Source: Azonexus sp. (GTDB lineage Bacteria; Pseudomonadota; Gammaproteobacteria; Burkholderiales; Rhodocyclaceae). From it: DNA of 64,000 bases. The stretch is taken from contig NZ_JAVBXX010000013.1 of NCBI RefSeq assembly GCF_030824335.1, forward strand, positions 1 through 64,000. Reading direction: 5' to 3'. Within the stretch, counting starts at the first letter, position 1. Every line of letters begins with the position of its first letter. Under the pieces are notes generated by a model that worked only from the letters and a program-made list of their open reading frames with translations, was not told the origin of the DNA and did not search any database. A program made the translations under genes and the position numbers. Shown piece after piece: positions 46,381 to 57,060 of the stretch.

Positions 46381-46983
46381 ATGCAATTCGAAGTCATCGC
46401 CAATGCGCGCAATCTGCAGGGAACGAGTGCGAGCCGCCGCCTGCGTCGCGCCGGCACAGTACCGGGCATCGTTTATGGTGGCGAAGCCGCCCCGATCGCC
46501 ATCGAAACCGATCACAACACCCTGTTGCTGAAGCTGAAGAAGGAAGCCTTCCACTCTTCCATCATCAACCTCGTGATCGACGGCAAGAAAGAACAGGTTC
46601 TGCTGCGCGACTACCAGACGCACGCCTACAAGCCGCTGGTACTGCACATCGACTTCCAGCGCGTTGATGCGACGCACGAACTGCACATCAAGGTACCGGT
46701 GCACTTCGTTAACGAAGAACAAGGTCCGGGCGTCAAGCTCAACGGCGGCCTGGTCAACCACGTCAATACCGAAATCGAAATCCATTGCCTGGCTGGCGAT
46801 CTGCCGGAATTCGTCGAAGTCGATCTCGGCGCAATGAACATTGGCGACAACATCCACGCTTCGCAGGTCAAGCTGCCGAAGGGCGTCAAGCTGGTTCAGC
46901 ACGGTGGTGAAGACCCGATCCTGGTCAGCATCGTCGGCAAGGGTGGTGCTGTTGCTGCTGAAGGCGTCGCTGCCGCCGAGTAA
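46381..46983 (+). CDS. rplY: 50S ribosomal protein L25 (CTC family)
   Basis: 200 residues, the long CTC-type form: a 5S rRNA-binding L25 domain (about 1-93, with [20 protein letters not shown]) followed by a C-terminal TL5/CTC beta domain (about 100-185) and an Ala/Glu tail. It lies between prs and pth as usual. Confidence 0.96.
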   Translation: MQFEVIANARNLQGTSASRRLRRAGTVPGIVYGGEAAPIAIETDHNTLLLKLKKEAFHSSIINLVIDGKKEQVLLRDYQTHAYKPLVLHIDFQRVDATHELHIKVPVHFVNEEQGPGVKLNGGLVNHVNTEIEIHCLAGDLPEFVEVDLGAMNIGDNIHASQVKLPKGVKLVQHGGEDPILVSIVGKGGAVAAEGVAAAE

Positions 46984-47003
46984 TTTCGGCGCTCCGCTAT
47001 ACT

Positions 47004-47038
47004 GGCCGCCGCAGGCTTTTCGCCCCGGCGGCCTTTTT
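47004..47038 (+). terminator. Rho-independent terminator after rplY
   Basis: GGCCGCCG (47004-47011) pairs with CGGCGGCC (47026-47033), followed by TTTTT. Confidence 0.85.
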
Positions 47039-47051
47039 ACGTACTGAAACC

Positions 47052-47630
47052 ATGACCACGCCCCGCCTCATCGTCGGCCTCGGCAATCCCGGCCCGGAAT
47101 ACGAAGCCACCCGGCACAATGTCGGATTCTGGTTCATAGACCGACTGGCCAGCCAGCTCAAGGTAACACTCACCCCGCAAGCCAAGTTTTTCGGCAAGGC
47201 GGCGCGCGCTGGCGAACTCTGGCTGCTGCAGCCGAGCACCTTCATGAACCGCTCCGGGCAATCGGTGGTGGCACTAGCCAATTTCTACAAGATTTCTCCG
47301 ACCGAAATTCTCGTCATTCACGATGAGCTCGACCTGCCGCCCGGTGGCATCCGTCTCAAGCAGGGCGGCGGCAACGGCGGCCACAACGGCCTGAAGGATA
47401 TCCAGGCCCGACTCAGCACCCCCGACTTCTGGCGCTTGCGGCTTGGCATCGGCCATCCACGCACCCTGAATCTTGCCCAACAGGTGGTCGACTTCGTCCT
47501 CCACCCGCCGCGCAAGGAAGAAGCGCCCGATATCGAACAGGCCCTGCATCGCAGTCTGCTGGCCTGGCCCAGAATTGCCGCCGGCGACTTTGCCGGCGCC
47601 CAGCAACAGTTGCACGGCAAAGCCGTCTGA
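47052..47630 (+). CDS. pth: Peptidyl-tRNA hydrolase
   Basis: 192 residues. [21 protein letters not shown] (about 7-27) with the catalytic His, PSTFMNRSG (about 65-73), [10 protein letters not shown] (about 94-103) and [10 protein letters not shown] are intact. It recycles peptidyl-tRNAs released from stalled ribosomes. The start is 13 bases past the rplY terminator, so a promoter may lie within the terminator region or some read-through occurs. Confidence 0.97.
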   Translation: MTTPRLIVGLGNPGPEYEATRHNVGFWFIDRLASQLKVTLTPQAKFFGKAARAGELWLLQPSTFMNRSGQSVVALANFYKISPTEILVIHDELDLPPGGIRLKQGGGNGGHNGLKDIQARLSTPDFWRLRLGIGHPRTLNLAQQVVDFVLHPPRKEEAPDIEQALHRSLLAWPRIAAGDFAGAQQQLHGKAV

Positions 47631-47651
47631 CCGGACTCCAAAGGAAAAACC

Positions 47652-48743
47652 ATGTCACTCAAATGCGGTATCGTCGGCCTGCCCAATGTCGGCAAATCCA
47701 CCCTGTTCAACGCCCTGACCAAATCAGGCATCGCGGCGGAAAACTACCCGTTCTGCACCATCGAGCCGAACGTCGGCATCGTCGAAGTGCCGGACAAGCG
47801 GATGGCCCAGCTGGCTGAAATCGTCAAGCCGCAGCGCATGCAGCCGGCCATCGTTGAATTCGTCGACATCGCCGGTCTGGTTGCCGGCGCTTCCAAGGGC
47901 GAAGGCCTAGGCAACCAGTTCCTCGCCAACATCCGTGAAACCGACGCCATCGTGCATGTCGTGCGCTGCTTCGCCGACGACAACGTGATCCACGTTTCCG
48001 GCGGCGTCGATCCGCTGCGCGATATCGAAGTCATTGATACCGAACTGGCGCTGGCCGACATGGCCTCCGTGGAAAAGGCGCTCAACCGCTACCGTCGTCC
48101 GGCCAGCTCCGGCGACAAGGAAGCGAAGATCCTGGTCGCCGTGCTGGAAAAGTGCTTTGCCCAGCTTGATCAGGCCAAGGCCATCCGCGCCCTCGATTTC
48201 TCCAAGGAAGAACTGGCGCTGTTGAAGCCGTTCTGCCTGATCACCGGCAAGCCGGTGCTCTACGTTGCCAACGTCGCCGAAAACGGCTTCGAGAACAATC
48301 CGCTGCTCGACGCTGTGCGCGCCCATGCCGCGACCGAAAAGGCTGAAGTCGTCTCGGTCTGTGCCGCCATCGAAGCGGAAATCGCCGACCTCGACGACGA
48401 GGAAAAGCAGATGTTCCTGGCCGACCTCGGCCTCGAAGAACCCGGCCTCGACCGCCTGATCCACGCCGGCTACAAGCTGCTCGGCCTGGCCACCTACTTC
48501 ACCGCCGGCGTCAAGGAAGTCCGCGCCTGGACCATCCACCAGGGCGACACCGCACCGCAGGCAGCCGGCGTCATCCACACCGACTTCGAGCGTGGTTTCA
48601 TCCGCGCCCAGACCATCGCGTTCGATGACTTCATCACCTACAAGGGAGAGGCCGGCGCCAAGGAAGCCGGCAAGATGCGCGCCGAAGGCAAGGAATACAT
48701 CGTCAAGGATGGCGACGTGCTGAACTTCCTGTTTAACGTCTAA
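47652..48743 (+). CDS. ychF: Ribosome-binding ATPase YchF
   Basis: 363 residues, the usual length. P-loop [14 protein letters not shown] (about 8-21), [20 protein letters not shown] (about 73-92), the NVAE motif replacing NKxD that favours ATP over GTP, and the C-terminal TGS domain ([14 protein letters not shown]). AAGGAAAAAC precedes the ATG. It is an Obg-family translation and stress protein. Confidence 0.97.
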   Translation: MSLKCGIVGLPNVGKSTLFNALTKSGIAAENYPFCTIEPNVGIVEVPDKRMAQLAEIVKPQRMQPAIVEFVDIAGLVAGASKGEGLGNQFLANIRETDAIVHVVRCFADDNVIHVSGGVDPLRDIEVIDTELALADMASVEKALNRYRRPASSGDKEAKILVAVLEKCFAQLDQAKAIRALDFSKEELALLKPFCLITGKPVLYVANVAENGFENNPLLDAVRAHAATEKAEVVSVCAAIEAEIADLDDEEKQMFLADLGLEEPGLDRLIHAGYKLLGLATYFTAGVKEVRAWTIHQGDTAPQAAGVIHTDFERGFIRAQTIAFDDFITYKGEAGAKEAGKMRAEGKEYIVKDGDVLNFLFNV

Positions 48744-48781
48744 CAATACTGTCGCCAACGAGCTTGTACCAAACCTCGCCG

Positions 48782-48815
48782 AACCCCGCAAAGCGCAGCT
48801 TTAGCGGGGTTTCTT
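48782..48815 (+). terminator. Rho-independent terminator after ychF
   Basis: AACCCCGC (48782-48789) pairs with GCGGGGTT (48804-48811), with an inner AAAGC/GCTTT stem, followed by TCTT. Confidence 0.85.
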
Positions 48816-48955
48816 ACGTCTGGGCCATCTCAGCCCATGACTTCCATCGCCATAATTTCTTCGACCACTTCAGCGCAAACCGACTACACCGTACCGCCTT
48901 AAGCTGATGTTCAGCTTGGCGTTTTATGCTCTCGACTTTTGGCGGGAGATGGTTG

Positions 48956-50293
48956 ATGCGCCCAAGTATCGCCAGAAAGCTTTATTACTCGTTGATTCTC
49001 CTGCTGCTTGCGCTGTGGCTGGGCGTCGTTGCTTCAGTGACCTGGGTGCTTGAATATGAAACCAATGAGGTTTTTGACAGCAGTCTTCAGGAGACCTCGC
49101 AGCGGATTTTGTCCCTCGCGGTGCGCGAGTTGCAGTTGCAGGAATCGAACCGGCAATTGCCACTCGCGGAACCCGGCGATCATGACGAGTATCTGACTTA
49201 CCAATTATTCAGTCAGGACGGTGCAATGCTGATGCGCTCGCATATTGCGCCAGAGACAGCATTTGCAGCCCCCCTGAAAGTTGGCTTTTACAAAACAGAC
49301 GATCAGCACTTCTATGTCGAATCAAGCAAGGATGGGGCTTACTGGATCAAGCTGGCGGAGCGCAAGGGGCATCGTAAAAGTACCTTTTACAGCACGCTGA
49401 GGCTCTTGCTTCTACCCTTGGGTGCGCTATTGCCGCTCGCTATTCTGGCGGTCTACTTCGCAGTCAGAACGGTCCAGAAATCAATTTTCAAACTGGATAA
49501 CGAACTTTCAACCCGCGGCAGCAGAGACCTCCACCCCCTCGACACCAAGGTGTTGCCCCGTGAATTGATGGGTCTGGGCAATACCGTCAACCTGTTGATG
49601 GCGCGACTGAAAGTTGCACTTGAAGCCGAACGGACCTTCACGGCAAATAGTGCCCATGAATTGAGAACCCCCATCGCCTCGGCAATGGCCCAACTGGATG
49701 TACTCAGGGAGGAATTGACTTGCCCGTCCGCTCAAGCTCGCGTAGCCGACGCCAAAGGCATGATGGAGCGGCTGCAGCAGATGACGGTCAAGTTGTTACA
49801 ACTGGCCAGGGCCGAATCAGGGGCTGCATTCAATGTGGAAAAAATGAATTTGAGCGCGCTGATTGAAATGCTTGTGCGTGACCTTTCATTCAGATCGCCA
49901 CGTTCAGTACAGTTTGCCAGCCCGAAGCACGCCGTGTGGGTCATGGGTGATCTCGATGCGCTAGGTATCGTCATCCAGAATCTACTGGAAAATGCGGATC
50001 GCTATGCCTCCCCCGACAGCCCATTGCAGATCAAGTTGTCGGCCGATGCTACCTTGAGCATCAGGAACGACTGCGCCGCAATACCGGATGAAATATTAAA
50101 AAACCTGTGTGATCGATTCGTTCGAGCGGACCAGACGAAATCGGGCTCCGGTATCGGTTTATCCATCGTAGACACGATTCTTGGGCAATGCGGCAGGCAA
50201 TTTTCCCTCCACTCACCCTGTTATGAAAATGGCAGAGGTTTTGATATCCGGATTGCCTTCCCGGCCGCGTACGAACAGATCAGTAATGCATAA
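48956..50293 (+). CDS. Sensor histidine kinase (QseC/PmrB-like) without an adjacent response regulator
   Basis: 445 residues from ATG 48956, after GGGAGA; an ATG at 48926 is an alternative. Two membrane helices (about 10-32 and 145-170) flank a periplasmic sensor (about 35-140). The kinase core has H-box FTANSAHELRTPIA (about 231-244), an N-box IVIQNLLENADRYA (about 339-352) and G2 GSGIGLSIVD. OmpR-type regulators usually accompany such kinases, but here a chemoreceptor gene follows 18 bases downstream instead. A short hairpin AAGCTGA-TG-TTCAGCTT lies at 48901-48917. Confidence 0.88.
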   Translation: MRPSIARKLYYSLILLLLALWLGVVASVTWVLEYETNEVFDSSLQETSQRILSLAVRELQLQESNRQLPLAEPGDHDEYLTYQLFSQDGAMLMRSHIAPETAFAAPLKVGFYKTDDQHFYVESSKDGAYWIKLAERKGHRKSTFYSTLRLLLLPLGALLPLAILAVYFAVRTVQKSIFKLDNELSTRGSRDLHPLDTKVLPRELMGLGNTVNLLMARLKVALEAERTFTANSAHELRTPIASAMAQLDVLREELTCPSAQARVADAKGMMERLQQMTVKLLQLARAESGAAFNVEKMNLSALIEMLVRDLSFRSPRSVQFASPKHAVWVMGDLDALGIVIQNLLENADRYASPDSPLQIKLSADATLSIRNDCAAIPDEILKNLCDRFVRADQTKSGSGIGLSIVDTILGQCGRQFSLHSPCYENGRGFDIRIAFPAAYEQISNA

Positions 50294-50311
50294 AACCCCG
50301 AGGAAAAAAGC

Positions 50312-51937
50312 ATGCTAAGAAATCTCACGATCAGAACGCGTTTGGCGCTGACTTTCTTCCTGCTTTGTCTGGCCATGTCGGCTGTTGGCGGGCTTGGCAT
50401 TTATGGCACGGTCGTCAATCACAAAGTCACTGAGCAGGTGGTCGAAGACGAATCGGTGATCGTTATCGTCGGGCGCCTTAACGTGAAGGTTTTTGACTCG
50501 CGCCTGCATCTGGCTCAAGCGCGCAATAACACCGATAGCGCCAATCTAGTCAAGGAAGGCAAGGTGCTGAGCGAAAACAATCAGGAAACCCTGCAGGACA
50601 TCGAGGCGCTTAAAAAACTCGCTGACCGAACCGACAACGGCGTGGTCATCCGGGCGTTTGTCAGCACCGTCAGTACGTTTATCGAGAATTACTTGCGCCC
50701 GGTTGAGCAGGCCCTGCTCGCGGGTGATGCAGGGCGCCTGAACGAACTGATCAACACGGTGGGGAACAAGTACTACAGCCCGATCAAACAAAGCAGAAAC
50801 GATCTCATGGCAGCAATCGAGTCCTCAACCCAGAAAAAACGCCAGGAAGCCGACGCAATTTACCGCATGACCCTCAATCTGATTGCGACCATCATCGGCG
50901 TGGGGATTCTGACGGCCATTGTGTTTGGCGGCGCAGTACTAAAAACGATTAGTCGCGATACGTTCGAGCTGCTGGATGGCATGCTGCAAATCGAGCGAGA
51001 ACACGATTTGACACAGCGACTTCCCGTCAAGGGGTGCGACGAACTCTCGGATATTGCCCGAGCGGTGAATAAACTTCTTGAATCGATGCGCCAGTTTGCC
51101 AATTCCGTCAGGACACAAAGTGAGCAAAATATCGTGTCGACCGCAATACTGCTGGATAAGGCGGCATCCGTCGCGGCGAGTGCAGGACAACAAAATCAGG
51201 TGACACGTCAGGCTAGCGAGCAAATTTCCGAGATTGTCGACAATATCCACGCCATCGCTCAACGAGCCGCCGAAACGCAGCAACTTACGCTCTCGGGCGC
51301 CAGACTGGGCCACCAAGGCAGCGAAATCGTCAAAGGCACGGCAGCGGAAATGAGCAAGGTGGCGCAACAAGTCCAGATCGCAGCCAACGACATCCGTGAA
51401 CTGGATAAAAAATCGGCCGAAGTCGATGCGATTGTTTCCGCTATCTCCGAAATTGCCGATCAAACCAACCTCCTTGCGTTGAATGCCGCCATTGAAGCTG
51501 CGCGGGCCGGAGAGTCAGGACGTGGATTTGCCGTTGTCGCCGACGAGGTCAGAAAACTGGCCGAGCGGACGCGCCACTTCACCGGAGAGATCCAGAAAAC
51601 CATGGGCACAATCCGCCAGGAAACCGCCTCGGCAGCAGCTTGCATGGAAGCTGGACGAGATTTTGCCGAGAGTGGCGTAGCAACGGCCGAGTCAGCCGCC
51701 CGCATGATCATCGAAATCCATAGTGCGCTGGATTCGATTAACGCCGCCGTCGGCGACATTACCCAGACAGTGATCAATCAGGAAGTTGCCGCTGACGTAG
51801 TGGCGAATCAAATTGACCGCATTGCCCGACTCTGTGGCGAAAATGCCCAAGATGCCGAATCGTCCTGGCGGCTCGCCAACCAGACGGAAGAAAGTAGCAA
51901 GAGCCTGGCGCAAGCCGCCTCTTTGTTCAGAGTGTGA
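50312..51937 (+). CDS. Methyl-accepting chemotaxis protein with four-helix-bundle sensor
   Basis: 541 residues. Membrane helix 1 (about 10-32), a periplasmic four-helix bundle (about 35-180), helix 2 (about 188-210), HAMP (about 212-270) and a signalling domain (about 280-541) with the tip [29 protein letters not shown] (quoted by its ends near 385-413). It has no CheR pentapeptide. It is probably cotranscribed with the upstream orphan kinase, which suggests shared sensing. Confidence 0.92.
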   Translation: MLRNLTIRTRLALTFFLLCLAMSAVGGLGIYGTVVNHKVTEQVVEDESVIVIVGRLNVKVFDSRLHLAQARNNTDSANLVKEGKVLSENNQETLQDIEALKKLADRTDNGVVIRAFVSTVSTFIENYLRPVEQALLAGDAGRLNELINTVGNKYYSPIKQSRNDLMAAIESSTQKKRQEADAIYRMTLNLIATIIGVGILTAIVFGGAVLKTISRDTFELLDGMLQIEREHDLTQRLPVKGCDELSDIARAVNKLLESMRQFANSVRTQSEQNIVSTAILLDKAASVAASAGQQNQVTRQASEQISEIVDNIHAIAQRAAETQQLTLSGARLGHQGSEIVKGTAAEMSKVAQQVQIAANDIRELDKKSAEVDAIVSAISEIADQTNLLALNAAIEAARAGESGRGFAVVADEVRKLAERTRHFTGEIQKTMGTIRQETASAAACMEAGRDFAESGVATAESAARMIIEIHSALDSINAAVGDITQTVINQEVAADVVANQIDRIARLCGENAQDAESSWRLANQTEESSKSLAQAASLFRV

Positions 51938-52098
51938 ATCTTGTGTAATTGCCTGGTTTTCCAACGCCCGCCTTAGACAACACCCGGCACATCAACACTG
52001 TGCCAAGTGCGGCAACTCGCTACAAGTCCGCCGTACTGGCACAATGGCGGTTTGTCTGAGAGCGTAGTAATGAAAACATTGGCAGGTACGCAAGCATC

Positions 52099-53841
52099 GT
52101 GACTGACGCGGATGCACTCGCCGTCGGACAAGCAGTAGCCGGACTTGCCCCAGCCGTCCTGCAGCGTTTTTTCCTGCAATCCGGCGAGGCTGTCCTGATC
52201 GCCGATGGCGAAAACTGCATCATTGCCGCCAACTCGGCCTTCCTGCATCTAAGCGGTTATCGACTGGACGAAATACTCGGCCGCAATCCGCAGATCCTGT
52301 TCGCCAGCCGCAACACCCCCGAGTTCTACTGCGCGATGCAACAAGCACTGCATGAATCTGGCATCTGGACCGGTGAAATCTGGGACCAACGCAAGGATGG
52401 CAGCGTCCATCCGGTCTGGCTGGTCATTTCCGAAGTCCGCGATGAGGCCGGGCAGCTAACCCATTACGTGGCAACCTTCACCGACATCGGCGAACGGATG
52501 GCGGCAAGCCAAAAGCTGCTGCACCTTGCCTACCACGACCCGTTAACTCACTTACCCAACCGTCTGGCTTTCGAGTCTCAGACCGAACTTGCCATTCGTG
52601 GATGCGAGCGCGCCCACACCAAGCTCGCTCTGATGCTGATCGATCTTGATCACTTCAAGGCGGTAAACGACACGCTCGGCCATGCAACCGGCGACGAACT
52701 GCTGAAAAGTGTTGCCACCCGTCTGCGCGAATGTGTACGAAGCAGCGACATCGTGGCCCGTCTTGGCGGCGATGAGTTCGTCATTGTGCTGCCCGACATT
52801 GACGGCATCCTGATGGCGTCCTCCATGGCCGGCAAAATTCAGCGCTATCTCGCCGAGCAATCTCACACCATCGGCCCGCACGGCCTGTATGCCACACCGA
52901 GTATCGGCATCAGTCTTTACCCGGATGATGGCGTGGACCGCGAAACCCTGCTGCGCAACGCCGACGTGGCGATGTATCACGCCAAGGATGCCGGGCGGAA
53001 CAACTACCAGTTTTACGCCCACCAGATGAACGAGGCTGCCGGCGAACGCCTGCAAATGGAAAATGCATTGCGTCAGGCGCTGGCCAGCATCACACCCCAG
53101 CATTCACCATTCATGTTGCATTTCCAGCCACAAATCAGTGTGGCTACCGGCAGCATCTGCGGCCTCGAAGCATTGGCGCGCTGGCACGACCCGGTTCTTG
53201 GCGAGATATCCCCGGTGCGCTTCATCCAGATCGCAGAAGAAAGTGGCTTGATCCAGCCGCTGGGCGACTGGATTCTCTGGGAAGCTTGCCGCAACATCCG
53301 AACATTGCATGATGCCGGCTTGAATGACCTGCGGGTTGCAGTCAACATTTCTGCCCAGCAATTGCGTCACGAAAATCTGCCGCTGATCGTACGCGGCATC
53401 CTGGACTGCTACGAACTGGCACCCGGCGATCTCGAACTCGAGATCACCGAAAGTACCGCCATGCAGAACCCGGAACTGACTCGGGACATCCTGCAACAAT
53501 TTGCCGATATGGGCATCACGCTGGCCATTGACGATTTCGGCACAGGCTATTCGTCGCTGGCTTACCTCAAGCACCTGCCCATTCACCGGCTCAAGCTTGA
53601 CCGTTCCTTTGTCAAAGACATCGAAACCGACACCAACGATGCGGCAATTTGCTCAGCCACCGTCGCACTGGCGCATAACCTGGGGCTGGAAATCGTTGCC
53701 GAGGGGGTGGAGACCTGCGCCCAGCGAGACTTCCTGTCCCGACTCGGCTGCGATGCCCTGCAAGGCTTCCTGTACAGTCGGGCACTGCCGGCTGCCGACA
53801 TCATTGAATTTGTCACAACACAACGTAACGCAGCAGACTGA
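52099..53841 (+). CDS. PAS-GGDEF-EAL cyclic di-GMP enzyme
   Basis: 580 residues from GTG 52099. PAS domain (about 25-130), GGDEF domain (about 145-305) with LGGDEF and a preceding RSSD inhibitory site, and EAL domain (about 325-575) with GLEALARW, NISAQQL, ELEITES and DDFGTGYSS all intact. Both synthase and phosphodiesterase motifs look functional, so the net activity cannot be told. No membrane segments, so it is cytoplasmic. Confidence 0.93.
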   Translation: MTDADALAVGQAVAGLAPAVLQRFFLQSGEAVLIADGENCIIAANSAFLHLSGYRLDEILGRNPQILFASRNTPEFYCAMQQALHESGIWTGEIWDQRKDGSVHPVWLVISEVRDEAGQLTHYVATFTDIGERMAASQKLLHLAYHDPLTHLPNRLAFESQTELAIRGCERAHTKLALMLIDLDHFKAVNDTLGHATGDELLKSVATRLRECVRSSDIVARLGGDEFVIVLPDIDGILMASSMAGKIQRYLAEQSHTIGPHGLYATPSIGISLYPDDGVDRETLLRNADVAMYHAKDAGRNNYQFYAHQMNEAAGERLQMENALRQALASITPQHSPFMLHFQPQISVATGSICGLEALARWHDPVLGEISPVRFIQIAEESGLIQPLGDWILWEACRNIRTLHDAGLNDLRVAVNISAQQLRHENLPLIVRGILDCYELAPGDLELEITESTAMQNPELTRDILQQFADMGITLAIDDFGTGYSSLAYLKHLPIHRLKLDRSFVKDIETDTNDAAICSATVALAHNLGLEIVAEGVETCAQRDFLSRLGCDALQGFLYSRALPAADIIEFVTTQRNAAD

Positions 53842-53958
53842 GCCCTGGCCGGGCAACCCCGACCAATACCCGCAAGTCCCTGCCGCCAATAGTAAACTTT
53901 CCCTGCCCCCCCCTGTTTCTGCGAAAATAGCAACCCTTTTTCGCCTCCCCGGAATCCC

Positions 53959-55080
53959 ATGCCCCCGCATCCCGCCATTGCCTCTACCGAAGAAATCGTT
54001 GCCGAACTGAAGGCCGGCCGCATGGTCGTTCTGGTCGATGAAGAAGACCGCGAGAACGAAGGCGACCTCGTCATGGCCGCCGAGCACGTCACCCCGGAGG
54101 CAATCAATTTCATGGCCAAATTCGGGCGCGGTCTGATCTGCCTGACGCTGACCGACGCACGCTGCAAGAAGCTTGGCTTGACCCAGATGGCGCGCAACAA
54201 CAAGACCCAGTACGGTACCGCCTTCACCGTCTCGATTGAAGCCGCCGAAGGCGTCACCACCGGCATTTCCGCAGCCGACCGGGCGCATACCATCCGCACC
54301 GCCGTCTCCCGCCAGGCTGTCGCCGACGACATCGTGCAACCCGGCCACGTTTTCCCGATCACCGCCCGCGAAGGCGGCGTGCTGGTCCGTGCCGGTCACA
54401 CCGAAGCCGGTTGCGATCTGGCCGGCATGGCCGGCCTGGAACCCGCCTCGGTGATCTGCGAAATCATGAACGACGACGGCACGATGGCCCGCCTGCCGGA
54501 ACTGATCGAATTCTCGAAGGAGCACGGCCTGAAGATCGGCACCATTGCCGACCTGATCCATTACCGCGCGGCCTCGGAAACCCTGGTCGAGCGGATTGTC
54601 AGCAAGACAGTAGCGACCGCCCACGGTGATTTTTGCCTGCACGCCTATGTCGACCGCGCCAATGGCGCAACGCATCTGGCACTGGTCAAGGGAAACATCC
54701 CGGCCGATGGCGAAACGCTGGTTCGCGTCCATGAACCGCTGTCAGTACTTGATTTCCTCGACCCCGGCAGCAAGGTGCAATCCTTCTCGATTGACGAAGC
54801 CCAGGCGGCCTTGGCTAAAAACGGCCACGGCATCATCGTGCTGATGCATCGCCCGGAAGATGGTGAAGCCCTGCTCACTCGCCTGACCGGCGAAGCCCAT
54901 GCAAAATCCCCACGGGCGCAGCAAAAGTGGGATCCGCGCAGTTACGGCATCGGCGCACAAATCCTGCGCGACCTGGGCGTGACCAAGATGCGCCTGCTCT
55001 CCAGCCCACGCAAGATGCCATCCATGACCGGCTTCCAACTGGAAGTCACCGGTTTTGTCTCTTCTCCCGCCGAGCTTTGA
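53959..55080 (+). CDS. ribB: 3,4-dihydroxy-2-butanone-4-phosphate synthase with degenerate GTP cyclohydrolase II domain
   Basis: 373 residues. The N-terminal RibB domain (about 1-205) has DEEDRENEGDLVMAAE (about 27-42), the HTEAGCDLA motif (about 150-158) and VICEIMNDDG. The C-terminal RibA-like domain (about 210-373) lacks the zinc-binding cysteine cluster, so it should not open GTP. It supplies the four-carbon unit for riboflavin. No FMN riboswitch is visible in the 117 bases upstream. ribH follows 3 bases later. Confidence 0.93.
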   Translation: MPPHPAIASTEEIVAELKAGRMVVLVDEEDRENEGDLVMAAEHVTPEAINFMAKFGRGLICLTLTDARCKKLGLTQMARNNKTQYGTAFTVSIEAAEGVTTGISAADRAHTIRTAVSRQAVADDIVQPGHVFPITAREGGVLVRAGHTEAGCDLAGMAGLEPASVICEIMNDDGTMARLPELIEFSKEHGLKIGTIADLIHYRAASETLVERIVSKTVATAHGDFCLHAYVDRANGATHLALVKGNIPADGETLVRVHEPLSVLDFLDPGSKVQSFSIDEAQAALAKNGHGIIVLMHRPEDGEALLTRLTGEAHAKSPRAQQKWDPRSYGIGAQILRDLGVTKMRLLSSPRKMPSMTGFQLEVTGFVSSPAEL

Positions 55081-55083
55081 ACC

Positions 55084-55557
55084 ATGTCCCGCTTTGACAA
55101 CGTTTACGAATACGACAACAACCTGAACGGTACCGGCCTGAGCGTCGGCGTCGTGATGAGCCGCTTCAACCTGCCCGTCTGCGAAGGCCTGCTCTCTGCC
55201 TGCATCGCCGAACTCAAGCGCCTCGGCGTGGCCGATGACGACATGGCCATCGCCACCGTTCCCGGCGCCCTGGAAATCCCGCTGGTCCTGCAAAGCATGG
55301 CGCAAAGCGGCAAGTTCGATGCCCTGGTCGCCCTCGGCGCCGTCATCCGCGGCGACACCTATCACTTCGAGGTGGTCTCCAACGACGCCTGCCGCGCCAT
55401 CATGGAATTGCAACTGCATACCGGCGTGCCGATCGCCAACGGCATCCTGACCTGCGACACCGACGAACAAGCCGAAGTCCGCATGCTGCCCAAGGGCACC
55501 GATTGCGCCCAAGCTGCCATTGAAATGGCCAATCTGCAGAAAGCACTGACCCAATGA
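55084..55557 (+). CDS. ribH: 6,7-dimethyl-8-ribityllumazine synthase
   Basis: 157 residues. [15 protein letters not shown] (about 23-37), [12 protein letters not shown] (about 60-71), [16 protein letters not shown] (about 83-98, with the catalytic His) and [12 protein letters not shown] (about 119-130). It condenses the RibB product with the pyrimidine intermediate. It overlaps nusB by 4 bases. Confidence 0.97.
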   Translation: MSRFDNVYEYDNNLNGTGLSVGVVMSRFNLPVCEGLLSACIAELKRLGVADDDMAIATVPGALEIPLVLQSMAQSGKFDALVALGAVIRGDTYHFEVVSNDACRAIMELQLHTGVPIANGILTCDTDEQAEVRMLPKGTDCAQAAIEMANLQKALTQ

Positions 55558-56030
55558 CCGATCACGATCAAGACCAGACCCCGAAAGCCCCGCCCAAGTC
55601 GGCTCGTCGCCGGGCGCGCGAACTGGTGCTGCAAGGCCTCTATCAGTGGCAAGTCGGCGGCGCCGACGAAGCCGCGATTGAAGCCTACGCCCCGGAAATG
55701 GAAGGTTTTGCCAAGGCTGACCGCGAGTTCTTCGTCGGCACCTTGCGCGGCGTCATCAACCAGCGCGCCAACCTGATCGCCCAGATCGCCAGCCACATCG
55801 ACCGGCCTTTTCCCGAACTCTCGCCGGTTGAAGCCAGCGTGCTGATGATGGGCTGTTTCGAGATGATCAACCATGCCGAAACGCCGTATCGCGTGATCAT
55901 CAATGAAGGTATCGAACTGACCAAGGCCTTCGGCGGCACCGATGGGCACAAGTACGTCAATGGCGTACTCGACAAGATCGCTGCCGTGATCCGTCCGGAC
56001 GAAGTCGCCGCCCGCCGCAAGGGCCGTTGA
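55554..56030 (+). CDS. nusB: Transcription antitermination factor NusB
   Basis: 158 residues with an Arg-rich N-terminal helix ([18 protein letters not shown], about 16-33), the [16 protein letters not shown] and [25 protein letters not shown] segments. It binds boxA RNA with NusE for rRNA antitermination. It sits between ribH and thiL, the conserved order. Confidence 0.97.
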   Translation: MTDHDQDQTPKAPPKSARRRARELVLQGLYQWQVGGADEAAIEAYAPEMEGFAKADREFFVGTLRGVINQRANLIAQIASHIDRPFPELSPVEASVLMMGCFEMINHAETPYRVIINEGIELTKAFGGTDGHKYVNGVLDKIAAVIRPDEVAARRKGR

Positions 56031-56034
56031 AACG

Positions 56035-57060
56035 ATGCCCGGTGAATTTGGCCTGATCGCCAAATACTTCTCCCGGCCAACCCCGGCAACGGTGCTCGGC
56101 CCGGGCGATGATTGCGCGCTGATCGCGCCAAGTCCGGGCAAACAACTGGCCGTCACCACCGACATGCTGGTCGCCGGCACGCATTTTCTGCCGGACACAG
56201 ACCCTGCCCGCCTGGGCTGGAAGGCGCTGGCGGTCAATCTCTCCGATCTCGCCGCGATGGGCGCCAAACCACGCTGGGTCACGCTGGCCGGAGCCCTTCC
56301 TGTCCCCCAAGGGGACTTGAGCCCAAGGCCCCGTAGCTTTCAGGGCGTGGTCGACGAGGCCTGGATCGCAAAATTCGCCGAAGGTTTTTTTGCCTGCGCG
56401 GCGGAATATGGCGTCGATGTGATTGGCGGCGACACTACCAAGGGACCGCTGAACGTCTGCATCACGGCGATTGGCGAAATCGAACCGGGACAGGCACTGC
56501 GCCGCGACGGCGCCAAGGCCGGCGACCAGATCTGGGTGTCCGGACGTCCCGGACTGGCCAGCCTGGGCCTCGCCCAATTGCAGGGCCGGATCGAATTGCC
56601 GGAACCCTGGCCGCGCCTATGCATTGCGGCACTGGAAAAACCCCGCCCGCGCGTCGCGCTCGGTCAGGCACTGATCGGCGTCGCCAACGCGGCCATCGAC
56701 ATTTCGGACGGCCTGCTCGCCGATCTGGGGCATATCTGTGAACGTTCCGGCTGCGCGGCCATCGTCAAGCTGGTTCAACTGCCGCATCTGCCCAAGGGTG
56801 AAAGCTACAACGCCGACCTGCGACGCATGGCACTCGAATGCCAGTTGAGCGGCGGCGATGACTACGAACTGGTGTTTACCGCGCCGTTCGAGCAGCATCT
56901 CGCCATCGGCCAGATTGCCGCACGGCTCGAATTACCGCTGTGGTGCATCGGCGAAATCAGCGCAGGCACGCCGGGGTCAGTCACCGTACTCGACCCGGAC
57001 GACAAGCCCGTCGAGTTTCCCCGCACCGGATACGACCATTTTGCCCAAGAAACCGCCTAG
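56035..57060 (+). CDS. thiL: Thiamine-monophosphate kinase with a short in-frame insertion
   Basis: 341 residues, about 16 longer than usual. GEFGLIAKYF, GPGDDCALI (about 22-30), VTTDMLVAGTHF, VNLSDLAAMGA (about 67-77), GGDTTKG and the C-terminal LSGGDDYEL are intact. Between GALP and VDEAW (about 87-108) there is an extra stretch VPQGDLSPRPRSFQG absent from typical ThiL. The DNA there starts with the palindrome GTCCCC-CAA-GGGGAC, so the insertion looks like a small mobile repeat. The enzyme phosphorylates thiamine phosphate to the diphosphate. Confidence 0.94.
   Translation: MPGEFGLIAKYFSRPTPATVLGPGDDCALIAPSPGKQLAVTTDMLVAGTHFLPDTDPARLGWKALAVNLSDLAAMGAKPRWVTLAGALPVPQGDLSPRPRSFQGVVDEAWIAKFAEGFFACAAEYGVDVIGGDTTKGPLNVCITAIGEIEPGQALRRDGAKAGDQIWVSGRPGLASLGLAQLQGRIELPEPWPRLCIAALEKPRPRVALGQALIGVANAAIDISDGLLADLGHICERSGCAAIVKLVQLPHLPKGESYNADLRRMALECQLSGGDDYELVFTAPFEQHLAIGQIAARLELPLWCIGEISAGTPGSVTVLDPDDKPVEFPRTGYDHFAQETA
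56302..56345 (+). repeat. Palindrome-bearing insertion within thiL
   Basis: GTCCCC-CAA-GGGGAC (56302-56316) is followed by GAGCCCAAGGCCCCG and CTTTCAGGG. The segment adds about 15 codons in frame to thiL at a surface position near residue 91. It resembles short palindromic repeats that can sit inside genes; other copies were not seen in this window. Confidence 0.5.

Noticed and set aside
51938..52067. Zinc-ribbon-like mini frame (HCAKCGNS) before the GGDEF-EAL gene
   Set aside because: Only one CxxC pair, no start signal, and the frame extends from inside the chemoreceptor gene.
53842..53958. FMN riboswitch before ribB
   Set aside because: The region is only 117 bases and shows none of the conserved RFN-element blocks.
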